From Thermoplasmata archaeon (GTDB taxonomy: Archaea > Thermoplasmatota > Thermoplasmata > Thermoplasmatales > Thermoplasmataceae), in contig JAJZWN010000001.1 of the NCBI GenBank assembly GCA_021846695.1, positions 31,313 through 95,312 on the forward strand: 64,000 nucleotides of DNA, written 5' to 3'. The notes below the pieces were generated by a model that was not told the origin of the DNA, did no database searches, and saw only the letters and a list, made by a program, of their open reading frames with translations. This document shows, piece by piece, positions 26,873 through 35,472 of this stretch (positions within the stretch are counted from its first letter, which is position 1; every line of letters begins with the position of its first letter). The position numbers and the translations under genes are program-made.

Positions 26873-29380
26873 TCATGCTATGAATGCAACAGTGGTAAAC
26901 ACTGTTGTAAGGAATACAAACGCTACAAACCACATTATAACGTCCGCACTTGTTGCAGTTCTGCCCCAAAGGAACTTTTTGGAATACTTGACCCTTACTG
27001 CATAACCGATCATTACTGCTATCACACCTATTCCAAATAGCAAGTCCATTAAAGATATAAGCCAGTACATAGAGGCTATAGGATTGTTCGCTGTTGCACC
27101 CCCAAGACTTAAAGCAGAGTACGAGTTGATATTAACTAGTGAAAGCAGAGATGTTATAATGAATATTATTCCAAATACAGCTCCAACAGCCATATAACTT
27201 GCACTCTTTCCTGGGGATTTCTTTATAGCGCCATATAATGATCCCCATGCAAGTAGGGCGGCTATTCCTATGGCAGCTATGGAAATGTATATGTAAATAG
27301 ATGCCAGTGATGGGAAGAACCATGTTACTGGGTCATTTCCTTCTACGTATGGAGATACTGACTGAAGTTTTAACCATTCAACCATTCCATAGAATGTAGC
27401 CATCCAGATCATATCTCCAGCCAAGAATATCAGCATACCAAGCCTTGTGTTGTTGAATCCTATTGTTACTGGATCTTTCTTGTACGTTGGAGGAACATTT
27501 GGCGATTTGAGTTTGTAATCATCATACATCCATCCAATAGTTCCAACCAGGAACAGTGCAGCTGCCACTGCCACTATTGCATATCCTAGATAAGCATAGA
27601 ATATTCCGAATGCATAGGGTTTGTACCCCATCATTGCCACTACTGCACCTATGAATCCTATTACCACTCCAAGTGCGATGTATAATGGCCTTGTAGATAA
27701 TTCGACTTTAGGTGGTTTTATAGGTTTATTCTTATCCAGTAACAGGTCTCTGTTATCCTCTCCGCCAACATATGGCTCATAATCAAAATTATAGTACTTC
27801 GGTGGGTTTGTTGTGAACCACACAAATCCTGCAGTGGCTTTGTATGGGTTCTGATCTGTTAATGGCGCATGTTTTTTCATGGAATATGCAAAGTTTGCGA
27901 ACATTATCAGGAACGATAAACCGAAGATAAATGCTCCAACTGTGGATATTTCATTGAATATAGTATAACCGAAACCGGACTGATATGTATATACCCTTCT
28001 TGGTAAATCGTAGAGGAAGAACATTGGAAAATAGAGCGTATTAACCCCTATGTACGCAATTGCCCAGTGTATCCTTCCCAGTGTTTCATTATACATTTTT
28101 CCTGTGAACTTTGGGAAATAATAATACAGATTTCCCATTAGCCCCATTACGGCCACACCAACCATGAAATAATGGAAATGTGCAACGACATAATAGTCTC
28201 CATGAACAATAGTATCTATAGCAAGTGAAGATTGTGTAACGCCTGTTATACCACCGATCATGAAGGATGTAGATGCTGCAAGTGCAAATAGTATGGGTGT
28301 CTGGAATTTGTGTTTTGCTCCTAGGAGTGTTGCTATCAATCCAACTATCAACATTCCGGTAGGTATAGATATAGTTTCTGTGAATACACTAGTTGCCATT
28401 AACCATGCAAAGACTATACCGGTCATAAATGTGTGATGAAGAAAAACCATAACACTATCAACTGATATAGCACCCATTGCTGCTATCATCCATTTTTTCA
28501 GATAAGGGGCCCTGTGACCTAAATTCGATAGGTAATCAAACATTGCCCCGGTACCAGGTAGTAGAAGTAAATACACCTCCGGATGCCCAAAGTACCAGAA
28601 TAGGTTTTCCCACATAAGAGCACCCCCGTATGTTGAAATAAATCCACTTAATCCCAGAAGGTTTGAGACAACAAGAACGAAGAATAGTGCACTTATTTCA
28701 GGGAATACAAACCATGATATCATTGCAACCCACAGTACGGCCCACACAAATAATGGTAGATTCATTAACCTAAAACCACGTGCCCTGGCCTTGAAGACAG
28801 TAGCTATAACCTCCGTCGAGGCAATGATTGTACCAAGCCCTCTCACCACCACTGCGGCAGCAGCCGTATCAGCCCCTATATATGGTGTAAACTTAAATGA
28901 TGATAATGGCTGATAAACTGTCCATCCTGTATCGAGATTTCCGCCAGGAAGGAAGAATCCCATCCAGAGAAGTATACCACTGAATAAGTATAACCAGTAA
29001 CCCAGGGCATTAATCCTTGGGTATATCATATCTCTAGAACCAATAGCAAGCGGTACCAAATAAATACCAAATCCAAAACCTAGTGGACCAAGGAACCATA
29101 TTAGCATTGTAAGGCCATGTATGGTTACAAGCTGATTATACTGAAGTGCGTCCAGAAATCTTCCGGAGAATAGACCATAATGAACAAGGTCATATCTTGG
29201 TATTGCCAGCTGTACTCTCATCAAGAGCGCTAGAACACCGCCACCTATAAAGAAAACCAGAGATGTCAGTATATACAGCAGCCCTATTTGTTTGTGATTT
29301 GTAGTGAAAATCCAGCCTCTGACTGAATTGTATATCCTGTTATTCTTTTCATATAATTCATCGTTACTACCGACTTCCAT
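26873..29380 (-). CDS. coxA: Haem-copper oxidase subunit I fused to a subunit III-like domain
   Basis: Reduces oxygen to water. Residues 1-520 are subunit I, with low-spin haem ligand His88 (QLVTIHGLTML), CuB site GHPEVY (His266, Glu268, Tyr270), His315-His316, and the haem pair in VAHFHYFMVG (His401, His403). Residues about 610-835 form a seven-helix subunit III-like part, as in other archaeal I+III fusions. Glu268 and the DMIYPR segment point to the A family. However, the K-channel lysine expected after PTG is missing (PTGMLIV). A TATA-like box about 24 bases upstream of the ATG indicates a leaderless mRNA. First gene of the operon. Confidence 0.95.
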   Translation of the reverse strand: MEVGSNDELYEKNNRIYNSVRGWIFTTNHKQIGLLYILTSLVFFIGGGVLALLMRVQLAIPRYDLVHYGLFSGRFLDALQYNQLVTIHGLTMLIWFLGPLGFGFGIYLVPLAIGSRDMIYPRINALGYWLYLFSGILLWMGFFLPGGNLDTGWTVYQPLSSFKFTPYIGADTAAAAVVVRGLGTIIASTEVIATVFKARARGFRLMNLPLFVWAVLWVAMISWFVFPEISALFFVLVVSNLLGLSGFISTYGGALMWENLFWYFGHPEVYLLLLPGTGAMFDYLSNLGHRAPYLKKWMIAAMGAISVDSVMVFLHHTFMTGIVFAWLMATSVFTETISIPTGMLIVGLIATLLGAKHKFQTPILFALAASTSFMIGGITGVTQSSLAIDTIVHGDYYVVAHFHYFMVGVAVMGLMGNLYYYFPKFTGKMYNETLGRIHWAIAYIGVNTLYFPMFFLYDLPRRVYTYQSGFGYTIFNEISTVGAFIFGLSFLIMFANFAYSMKKHAPLTDQNPYKATAGFVWFTTNPPKYYNFDYEPYVGGEDNRDLLLDKNKPIKPPKVELSTRPLYIALGVVIGFIGAVVAMMGYKPYAFGIFYAYLGYAIVAVAAALFLVGTIGWMYDDYKLKSPNVPPTYKKDPVTIGFNNTRLGMLIFLAGDMIWMATFYGMVEWLKLQSVSPYVEGNDPVTWFFPSLASIYIYISIAAIGIAALLAWGSLYGAIKKSPGKSASYMAVGAVFGIIFIITSLLSLVNINSYSALSLGGATANNPIASMYWLISLMDLLFGIGVIAVMIGYAVRVKYSKKFLWGRTATSADVIMWFVAFVFLTTVFTTVAFIA

Positions 29381-29398
29381 GTTAAATAATTTCTATGT

Positions 29399-29408
29399 AA
29401 AATATAAG
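29399..29408 (-). promoter_or_regulatory. TATA-like box of the oxidase operon
   Basis: On the minus strand CTTATATTTT lies with its centre about 24 bases before the coxA ATG, the spacing expected for transcription starting at or next to the start codon. Confidence 0.6.
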
Positions 29409-29459
29409 AGTAATTATAGAATATTTTCGTAACTTATTCCCATATAAATTTAAAAACTT

Positions 29460-29504
29460 AGCATATTATGCTATTTTCATTCATGGATGTGTTGTATATC
29501 AACA
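29460..29504. promoter_or_regulatory. Two short inverted repeats in the oxidase/DUF929 intergenic region
   Basis: AGCATATTATGCT (29460-29472) is a perfect 6+1+6 inverted repeat and TGTTGTATATCAACA (29490-29504) is a 5+5+5 inverted repeat. They sit 80-125 bases upstream of coxA within the 371-base divergent gap 29381-29751. Apart from these and the two TATA-like boxes, the gap shows only AT-rich DNA. An operator role is possible but unproven, since such repeats also arise by chance in AT-rich DNA. Confidence 0.3.
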
Positions 29505-29721
29505 TATAATTAGATAAAACGCAATATATGTATATTTAACGTGAACTTAAGATAAGATGTTAATGCCTGTAAATATACTAAAACGAGAAGAACATAAAAT
29601 CTTTACAAATTTATAATTTGATACAAAAATTCGAGATGATATAATAGAACCATAGAATCTTAGACACAGAGTCTGCCAAATTGATGCCATTGAGGGATAG
29701 TGTGGTCTACAATACAAATCT

Positions 29722-29729
29722 CTAAATAA
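29722..29729 (+). promoter_or_regulatory. TATA-like box of the DUF929-like gene
   Basis: CTAAATAA is centred about 26 bases before the ATG at 29752, consistent with a leaderless transcript and supporting that ATG over the upstream TTG at 29743. Confidence 0.55.
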
Positions 29730-29751
29730 CATTTTTAACTTATTGCAACAA

Positions 29752-30513
29752 ATGAGCCAAAAAGAGCATTATAATAAAAAGTTACTGGCATTCTTTATAG
29801 CTTTCTTTATAGTTATAACTTTTCTTGCAGTTTACGGTGCTGAACATTATAACGGACATGATGAAACAGTAGAGCTTGAACAATACTGCAAAATATCAGA
29901 TAATGACCTGGTTAAGGACAATACCAGCACATGCTTGTACTATATAACATGGGATGGAAGTCCTACTGGTAATGCTGGATCCTGGGCGTTATATGAATTT
30001 TTAAATGACCATGGATATAATATGGATAAAAATGGTTATGTTAAAACATCTCAATCTATGGATAATTTTGAGTATAACAGTACCCCAGGAGTAATATTCA
30101 ATAATTCTACATATACTGTAGATTATAGTGGGCACACAACTATAATTAAACCAATATACATTTATGGTGAGAACCTCACAAATAACACTACAATAGCCGC
30201 TGGCCTACAAAAATTGAAAGGAGATGTGCCTAGTGGAGTATATAACGAGGTTAAAATATATACAACAGAGGCCATAGTTGATGGGCTAAGCATACCAAGC
30301 GACAATATCAGCCAGTACCATCACATTAATTCTGTTACATTAATAAATGGACCGGCAGGAGCATATATATTTAATGGATACCTTATAAACCCAACAAATT
30401 TTGAACATGAGACACCACATCAAGTTATAACAGATTTAAGGGACAACCCATCATATAAGCCAGTAGGAGATGCGGTCAAAGGTCTAGAAACATATATCAA
30501 GGATTCTGATTAA
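29752..30513 (+). CDS. Secreted or membrane-anchored DUF929-like protein without CxxC
   Basis: A 253-residue protein with one N-terminal hydrophobic helix (about residues 9-28) and a hydrophilic exterior domain carrying several N-x-S/T sequons. The segment YYITWDGSPTGNAGSWALYEFLNDHG resembles the DUF929 family. Those archaeal proteins have a thioredoxin-like GCPYCAAESW at this place, so here the two cysteines are replaced. Two cysteines remain earlier (QYCKIS and TSTC). It is divergent from the oxidase operon. ATG 29752 is chosen over TTG 29743 from promoter spacing. Family assignment is moderate; function unknown. Confidence 0.7.
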   Translation: MSQKEHYNKKLLAFFIAFFIVITFLAVYGAEHYNGHDETVELEQYCKISDNDLVKDNTSTCLYYITWDGSPTGNAGSWALYEFLNDHGYNMDKNGYVKTSQSMDNFEYNSTPGVIFNNSTYTVDYSGHTTIIKPIYIYGENLTNNTTIAAGLQKLKGDVPSGVYNEVKIYTTEAIVDGLSIPSDNISQYHHINSVTLINGPAGAYIFNGYLINPTNFEHETPHQVITDLRDNPSYKPVGDAVKGLETYIKDSD

Positions 30514-30726
30514 TTATTTACCAAAATTTTAATTATAAGATTATTTATAAAGAGGACTTGCCTATAATTTAAAGGTATGAGAGAAATAAGGGAAAATTCC
30601 AGATATAACAAGTATCCTCGTAAAAGAGAAAAATGGATAAAGATGATCTATTGCACAAAATGATGCACGTTTATAAAAATTATTTGATTTGGATTAACCT
30701 GGTCGCTCAAATTATCTATGCTGGCA

Positions 30727-30948
30727 TTATGATTCCTTATTTTTATCTCTGAACTTTAGAATTATCATTATAGCAATAAATGCTAGTGCTATAGCTAACA
30801 TAAATAAGTCTACAGCATATCCATCCGCATAAAATCCAGAAACAATAGAGCTGGTAGAATATGGTTTAAATGCCAGCAAAAGTCCGAATATACCCATCAT
30901 AGGCACGGAAAAGAATCTATTTTTTATTTCTTTACCCTGAGTTTTCAT
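30727..30948 (-). CDS. Small two-helix membrane protein, unrecognised
   Basis: A 73-residue protein with two hydrophobic helices, about residues 14-35 and 43-64, and a basic C-terminus (KFRDKNKES). No family is recognised. It belongs to a run of three tiny membrane proteins between the oxidase region and the polytopic protein at 31615-33153. The ATG at 30948 is preceded by AT-rich DNA suitable for a promoter. The gap 30514-30726 before it shows no convincing gene. Confidence 0.6.
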   Translation of the reverse strand: MKTQGKEIKNRFFSVPMMGIFGLLLAFKPYSTSSIVSGFYADGYAVDLFMLAIALAFIAIMIILKFRDKNKES

Positions 30949-31017
30949 AATTATGTATAATTTTGTATATTACTTAAAAGTTATTATAAAATATATTTAT
31001 ATTTTAAATATACGGGT

Positions 31018-31236
31018 TTAAATTTTATTTGAACCATTATTCTCTGGGCCATGCAGTGATATCTGGGTGGAGGCTAATGCTGTAAGTCCGAGGCCAATTA
31101 TAAAGGCTGCTACCCCAATCACACCGGTGTATGATGCGTATGGCAATAATCCATAAATTGATAATATCGCTAATCCGAATCCACCGATCAATAACGAAAG
31201 TCCGGCCGTTAAAAGTTTCATTCCTTTAGGTAACAT
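31018..31236 (-). CDS. Small two-helix membrane protein, unrecognised
   Basis: A 72-residue protein with two glycine-rich hydrophobic helices, about residues 8-27 and 34-55, and a polar C-terminus (LHGPENNGSNKI). The longer reading from 31245 begins at a GTG that looks like part of a CAGTGATA ribosome-binding sequence, so ATG 31236 is preferred. Family unknown. It lies 69 bases from the next small gene on the same strand. Confidence 0.6.
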   Translation of the reverse strand: MLPKGMKLLTAGLSLLIGGFGLAILSIYGLLPYASYTGVIGVAAFIIGLGLTALASTQISLHGPENNGSNKI

Positions 31237-31368
31237 ATTTATCACTGAGTGATTATAATTTAATTCTATTTAATATTTTTTATAGAAATCATTTGCCTAC
31301 ATACGTTTATATTAAAGTTTGAATATATTCATTAATAAGTATTTTATACATACAGATAATATGTACAT

Positions 31369-31524
31369 ATGACGTTTGACATAACATCTGCATTAATAAC
31401 ACTGCATGCAGCGGCTTATAATCCCAATTCAGAGACCCTGTTCTTGCTTGTTATAATGGGTATGTGTGCTGCAATAGCTATAGGAGCAACAATATTTGTA
31501 AAGGAATTTATACTTAGAAGGTAA
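31369..31524 (+). CDS. Tiny single-helix membrane protein (51 residues)
   Basis: An ORF of 51 codons beginning MTFDITSALITLHAAAYNPN, with one hydrophobic helix (about residues 24-43, containing LFLLVIMGMCAAIAIGATIF) and a basic end KEFILRR. A TTTTATA box at 31342-31348 is centred 24 bases before the ATG, matching the leaderless promoters of neighbouring real genes. That is the main reason to call it. The upstream ATG at 31361 is blocked by a stop. It could be a respiratory small subunit by location only. Confidence 0.5.
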   Translation: MTFDITSALITLHAAAYNPNSETLFLLVIMGMCAAIAIGATIFVKEFILRR

Positions 31525-31614
31525 ACAAGGAGTAAAGATATTTTCTATAAGTTATAAATATTACAGGTAAATATTTTTATTACAAAACTAGTTTTTAAAT
31601 AATTATTGAACATC

Positions 31615-33153
31615 TTATTTTTCTGCTGGAACAACCATCTTAGAATTATGGTTTTTTACCAATATTGGTGTTTCTGGAATAGAATATCTATACATTGTAT
31701 CTATTGTGCTAAGCCACATAAACGGAAGTGAGACTGCCCATAGAATTGCAGAGAAATAAAGCTGCTGTTTAATTCCGAAGAATGGAAATATGTCTGTAAG
31801 CGATATAATTGATATGTAGAAAAATACAAGTGCGGTCATGCTGAACATCATTGAATTAAATTCTATATATGCAGCCTTTAGCTTTTCCAGGCTGAAATAC
31901 ACAAGATATGTTAGAATACCTGCCCCAATACCCATTATATTCATCATTATATAAATATTATAGTTAGAATATGCGTAGTAAGCCAGTGAAGGTACGAACC
32001 ATATAAACATCATAACAGATGCTATAGTCATTAAAGCTGCCTTTACTTTTACAGTTTTTATGAATGGTTTCATTCCCAATTTTGTTATGGCATACATGAG
32101 GAAAATACCAGAAATAAACATCAGTATATTTACCCCATAAAAGAATAGCATAGAGGTTTTTTGCAAATGGAAAAATATTCCAATCACTTCTAGCACTGGA
32201 ATCAGCATAACAAAGAATATAGCCAGCAACGGAAAATAGTTACTGTTTCTCAAATTTTTGATGGAGGATACAAATTTTATTTTTGCCCTACGATTAATAA
32301 AAACACTGAGCATAAAGTTACTCAACAGCAGCAATAGAATACTTTCCGAGAGTAATGTAGTGCTAATAACAGTGGCCACCACTGCAGCTACAGTTGGCAG
32401 TATGGCTGTAAGACCCTCGCACTGGCAACTTAAGGCTGAAACACCACCGCTTATAGCTGGAGTAACAAGATTTGTTGCCTGTCTTCTTGCGCGTGATTTT
32501 TTCCCCAGAATTCCGGTATTTAAATTCACAATGCTAAAAATAAGAAAGTAGTTCTCAGTTAAAAGTGCTGCAAGTATTATATAGAGTATGATGGACTGTA
32601 ATCCCATTGTAAAATATATATAATTAACACGCATTATAATACCATAGTAAAACAGGTATGGAACCTTTGATGAAGAAAAATCTGCGTATATTGAGTCGAC
32701 AACTATTTTCGTAGGTTCCACCGGAACAGATATTACAAAAAATCTGGAAATAATTAACATAATAAATAGAATTAATATGAATGCGGCCCCACGGTAAAAC
32801 ATTGGCTTACTTTTTTTGAAATATAGATTATCAATTATATCAGTGTAAAAAGCCAGTGTAAGAAGGATCATTATTTCCATTAATGGATACACTATATAGG
32901 TAAAGAGGAGAACTATAAATGTAAATAATCCAATAAACAGGAAATACAAATAAATCCTATTTATTACTGAATTTTTCCTGAAAAAAACCAGAAGTGGGAA
33001 TATTATATAGGGTATTAACAGGGCTATAAATTGGTATACAGAAGGATAGAGTCTGGTTGAAAATACCACGAATATTCCTGATATGGCGGAATAGATAAAC
33101 AGATATAAGGTAAATACTGAAATTATTATACTTTCTACTGCTTCTCGCTTCAT
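31615..33153 (-). CDS. Polytopic membrane protein, about 14 helices, unrecognised
   Basis: A 512-residue integral membrane protein with around 13-14 hydrophobic helices spread over its whole length. A mid-protein segment, VTPAISGGVSALSCQCEGLTAILP, follows a basic stretch (GKKSRARRQATN). It contains a Cys-Gln-Cys-Glu motif preceding a helix, the only striking polar feature within the membrane part. I do not recognise the family. It is divergently transcribed from the membrane polyferredoxin with a 93-base shared promoter region, and lies among oxidase and haem-modification genes. A role in the respiratory chain is therefore plausible but unproven. Confidence 0.85.
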   Translation of the reverse strand: MKREAVESIIISVFTLYLFIYSAISGIFVVFSTRLYPSVYQFIALLIPYIIFPLLVFFRKNSVINRIYLYFLFIGLFTFIVLLFTYIVYPLMEIMILLTLAFYTDIIDNLYFKKSKPMFYRGAAFILILFIMLIISRFFVISVPVEPTKIVVDSIYADFSSSKVPYLFYYGIIMRVNYIYFTMGLQSIILYIILAALLTENYFLIFSIVNLNTGILGKKSRARRQATNLVTPAISGGVSALSCQCEGLTAILPTVAAVVATVISTTLLSESILLLLLSNFMLSVFINRRAKIKFVSSIKNLRNSNYFPLLAIFFVMLIPVLEVIGIFFHLQKTSMLFFYGVNILMFISGIFLMYAITKLGMKPFIKTVKVKAALMTIASVMMFIWFVPSLAYYAYSNYNIYIMMNIMGIGAGILTYLVYFSLEKLKAAYIEFNSMMFSMTALVFFYISIISLTDIFPFFGIKQQLYFSAILWAVSLPFMWLSTIDTMYRYSIPETPILVKNHNSKMVVPAEK

Positions 33154-33246
33154 TATATTTTTTGATTATTTCTAAGTAAGGATAAGTTTAATTATAGAAC
33201 AATATCTACAATTAACTAATAATAAAATTGTTTAATCGAGAATTAC

Positions 33247-35460
33247 ATGCTTGATATTGTATTTTTAATAGGTATCATAACAATTATAGTTATGGTAACG
33301 TATATCATTTTTGTATTTTCATACCTAATCAGGCATAAATATGACATATCATTTTTAAAGGTAGCCGCCATTGGGATATTTACTGCAATGATGGCTAGCA
33401 TGCTTGACGCATTCCTGCTTTACATAACAACAGTACATGATTTTATCGATACAGCACTGGCTTTTTCTTTTGGGATGATTTTAATGTCCCAGCCAATAGT
33501 GGCTACCTTTGTAGGAGTATTGCATGGTGGCCTGGACAGAAAAGGTTTAACCCGGGCAAATTCCACTGCGTTCACAGGGCTAATAATATGGAATGAAGTT
33601 TCCATGGGATTGTTTCTGTTCTATTTATTCAACCCGACTATAATACATTTTGATTACTATCATGCCTTCTATTCACTTGATTTTGTTTCCGATCTAAGTA
33701 ATGGAATTAATACAATATATTTCCTTGTCCCTATGAGCGTAGAAATGTTCTTCCTTTATCTGGTTTATAAACCTAAGGGAATGCATAAATACGCATCAAT
33801 TTCTATATTTACTATGGATCTATTTGCGCCTACCCTGCTGGGAAACAATAAATTTGTATTTATAGGTGGCGTCGGGGAAACTGCAGTAATGATAATATTT
33901 ATGATTATATTCTTCGAGTATATAGCAAAACACCGGTTAATGCTGCCGGAGGACGATGCTTACCATATTAAAATGATTTTTATCGATTACCTGTTAATGG
34001 GGGCCGGAACGTTTATCGGGACTCTGCTTTTAGATCCATTTGGCCTTGCCTGGATATTTTTTGCAATGGCAATCGTATTTGGGATGATCTACTATTTTCA
34101 GAGTATGTTCTCAATACAGAAACCAAAAGTTGAGGAAAAAACAAGTAATAATGTGGTAGTGAAACGGAAGAAAATAGTAAACAAACCTGCAAGACTCATA
34201 TTTTTTGTTCTTGTCGCTTCCTTTGTTTCTGAACTTTTCATGGCCGGTTCAATGGATTTTGCCACGTATAATTATCTGCCATTTTTCCGCGTGATTGATA
34301 CCTTGCCAGTTTATCATGGAGCCAGTGTGGCAGGTTTCTACTCCCGTGATGTTTTAAAAGAGTTTGTATCGGCTTTTGTTCCAGCAAGCACCGGGCCGTA
34401 TAATCTGATTGTTTTTTACGGTATGGTTGGAGGTGTATACAAATTTACACCGGTTTCAACATTTATAGAAATTCTTTATGTAATAGGCTACATAACAGAC
34501 TCTCCAACATTTCTTTTGATTATGGGAATAGAGATGATAACTCTAGTTGTGGCACAGATACGTATATTGAAGGACAGGGGAAAAAAGATCAATTTGATGT
34601 TCGCAATTGCAGCCTACCTCCTTTATACAACTATAGGCCCTAATTTTCTGAATCCTTTATATTATAACCGGCTTCCATTCTGGGCAAATACTGGTGCACA
34701 GGCAGCACTTTATCCATATCTCGTTCTCCCACTCTTAGGATCTTATGCATTATATGCGCTTCTTGCCCTGCTTTTCGGGAGGAGGTCGTACTGCTCAACA
34801 CTATGCCCATCCGCTGTGATGTACGGCGGAACTCTTGGGCAGTCTATGATAAAATACAATTACGAGTCCAAAGTAAGCAGGAAACAGAGAACAAGTTATT
34901 TCACGGATTCTGTCCTGTTTATAGCTACGGGTTCATGGATTTGGGCAATACTTGCCTCTTTATTTTCGTATATGTATACAACTACAGGAAGCCTGAGGTT
35001 TAGTATATATGGAATTGATCCTTCAGTTTTCTATTCATATTTTATATGGAATATTTTATGGTATGTTTTCTTTTTCTCCATACCGTTTGTAGGCATGAGC
35101 CCGTGCAGAAAATATGGATGGTGCTCAACCGGAACGCTTGTAGGATTTTTCAGTGTCCTTGGATTTTTCAAACTCAAGGTAAAGGATAAAAATGTATGCA
35201 GAACATGTAAGACAAAGGACTGTGCAACATCATGTGAGGTTGGTTTATCCACAATGCCTGGCTCTTTTATCAAGAGTGGGCAGTTCAAAAGTGTAAAATG
35301 TGTAGGCTCTGGAGACTGCATAAGAGCGTGCCCCTATGGAAATATTTATTTTTATGATGTGAGGAATTACCTACGTGAAAAATTTGGACATAAGAATAAA
35401 GAATTAAATAATGATGACGGATTTGTAATGGTGAAAAAAAACACAGAACTTAAAAAGTAA
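33247..35460 (+). CDS. Membrane polyferredoxin, NapH/FoxG-like iron-sulfur protein
   Basis: A 737-residue protein with roughly 12 or more helices and cytosolic iron-sulfur motifs at the end. The NapH-type loop GRRSYCSTLCPSA lies near residue 515, and SPCRKYGWCST near 617 is a matching second loop. Two ferredoxin-like sites follow: CRTCKTKDCATSC near 650 and CVGSGDCIRACPYGN near 684. The last has C-x5-C-x3-CP instead of the usual CxxCxxCxxxCP. Such proteins move electrons between quinones and iron-sulfur partners. A related gene (foxG) belongs to the iron-oxidation cluster of Sulfolobales. The N-terminal half (about eight helices) is unfamiliar. It is followed by ctaA with a 12-base gap. Confidence 0.85.
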   Translation: MLDIVFLIGIITIIVMVTYIIFVFSYLIRHKYDISFLKVAAIGIFTAMMASMLDAFLLYITTVHDFIDTALAFSFGMILMSQPIVATFVGVLHGGLDRKGLTRANSTAFTGLIIWNEVSMGLFLFYLFNPTIIHFDYYHAFYSLDFVSDLSNGINTIYFLVPMSVEMFFLYLVYKPKGMHKYASISIFTMDLFAPTLLGNNKFVFIGGVGETAVMIIFMIIFFEYIAKHRLMLPEDDAYHIKMIFIDYLLMGAGTFIGTLLLDPFGLAWIFFAMAIVFGMIYYFQSMFSIQKPKVEEKTSNNVVVKRKKIVNKPARLIFFVLVASFVSELFMAGSMDFATYNYLPFFRVIDTLPVYHGASVAGFYSRDVLKEFVSAFVPASTGPYNLIVFYGMVGGVYKFTPVSTFIEILYVIGYITDSPTFLLIMGIEMITLVVAQIRILKDRGKKINLMFAIAAYLLYTTIGPNFLNPLYYNRLPFWANTGAQAALYPYLVLPLLGSYALYALLALLFGRRSYCSTLCPSAVMYGGTLGQSMIKYNYESKVSRKQRTSYFTDSVLFIATGSWIWAILASLFSYMYTTTGSLRFSIYGIDPSVFYSYFIWNILWYVFFFSIPFVGMSPCRKYGWCSTGTLVGFFSVLGFFKLKVKDKNVCRTCKTKDCATSCEVGLSTMPGSFIKSGQFKSVKCVGSGDCIRACPYGNIYFYDVRNYLREKFGHKNKELNNDDGFVMVKKNTELKK

Positions 35461-35472
35461 ATGGTGAGGTGA

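Noticed and set aside
29547..29732. Minus-strand ORF of 61 codons in the oxidase/DUF929 gap
   Set aside because: Arbitrary composition, overlaps the probable DUF929 promoter, and no ribosome-binding site or family resemblance.
30577..30663. Plus-strand ORF of 28 codons (very basic, starts MREIRENSRY)
   Set aside because: Too short, no family resemblance, and the A/T box upstream is at a poor distance; a chance ORF is as likely as a gene.
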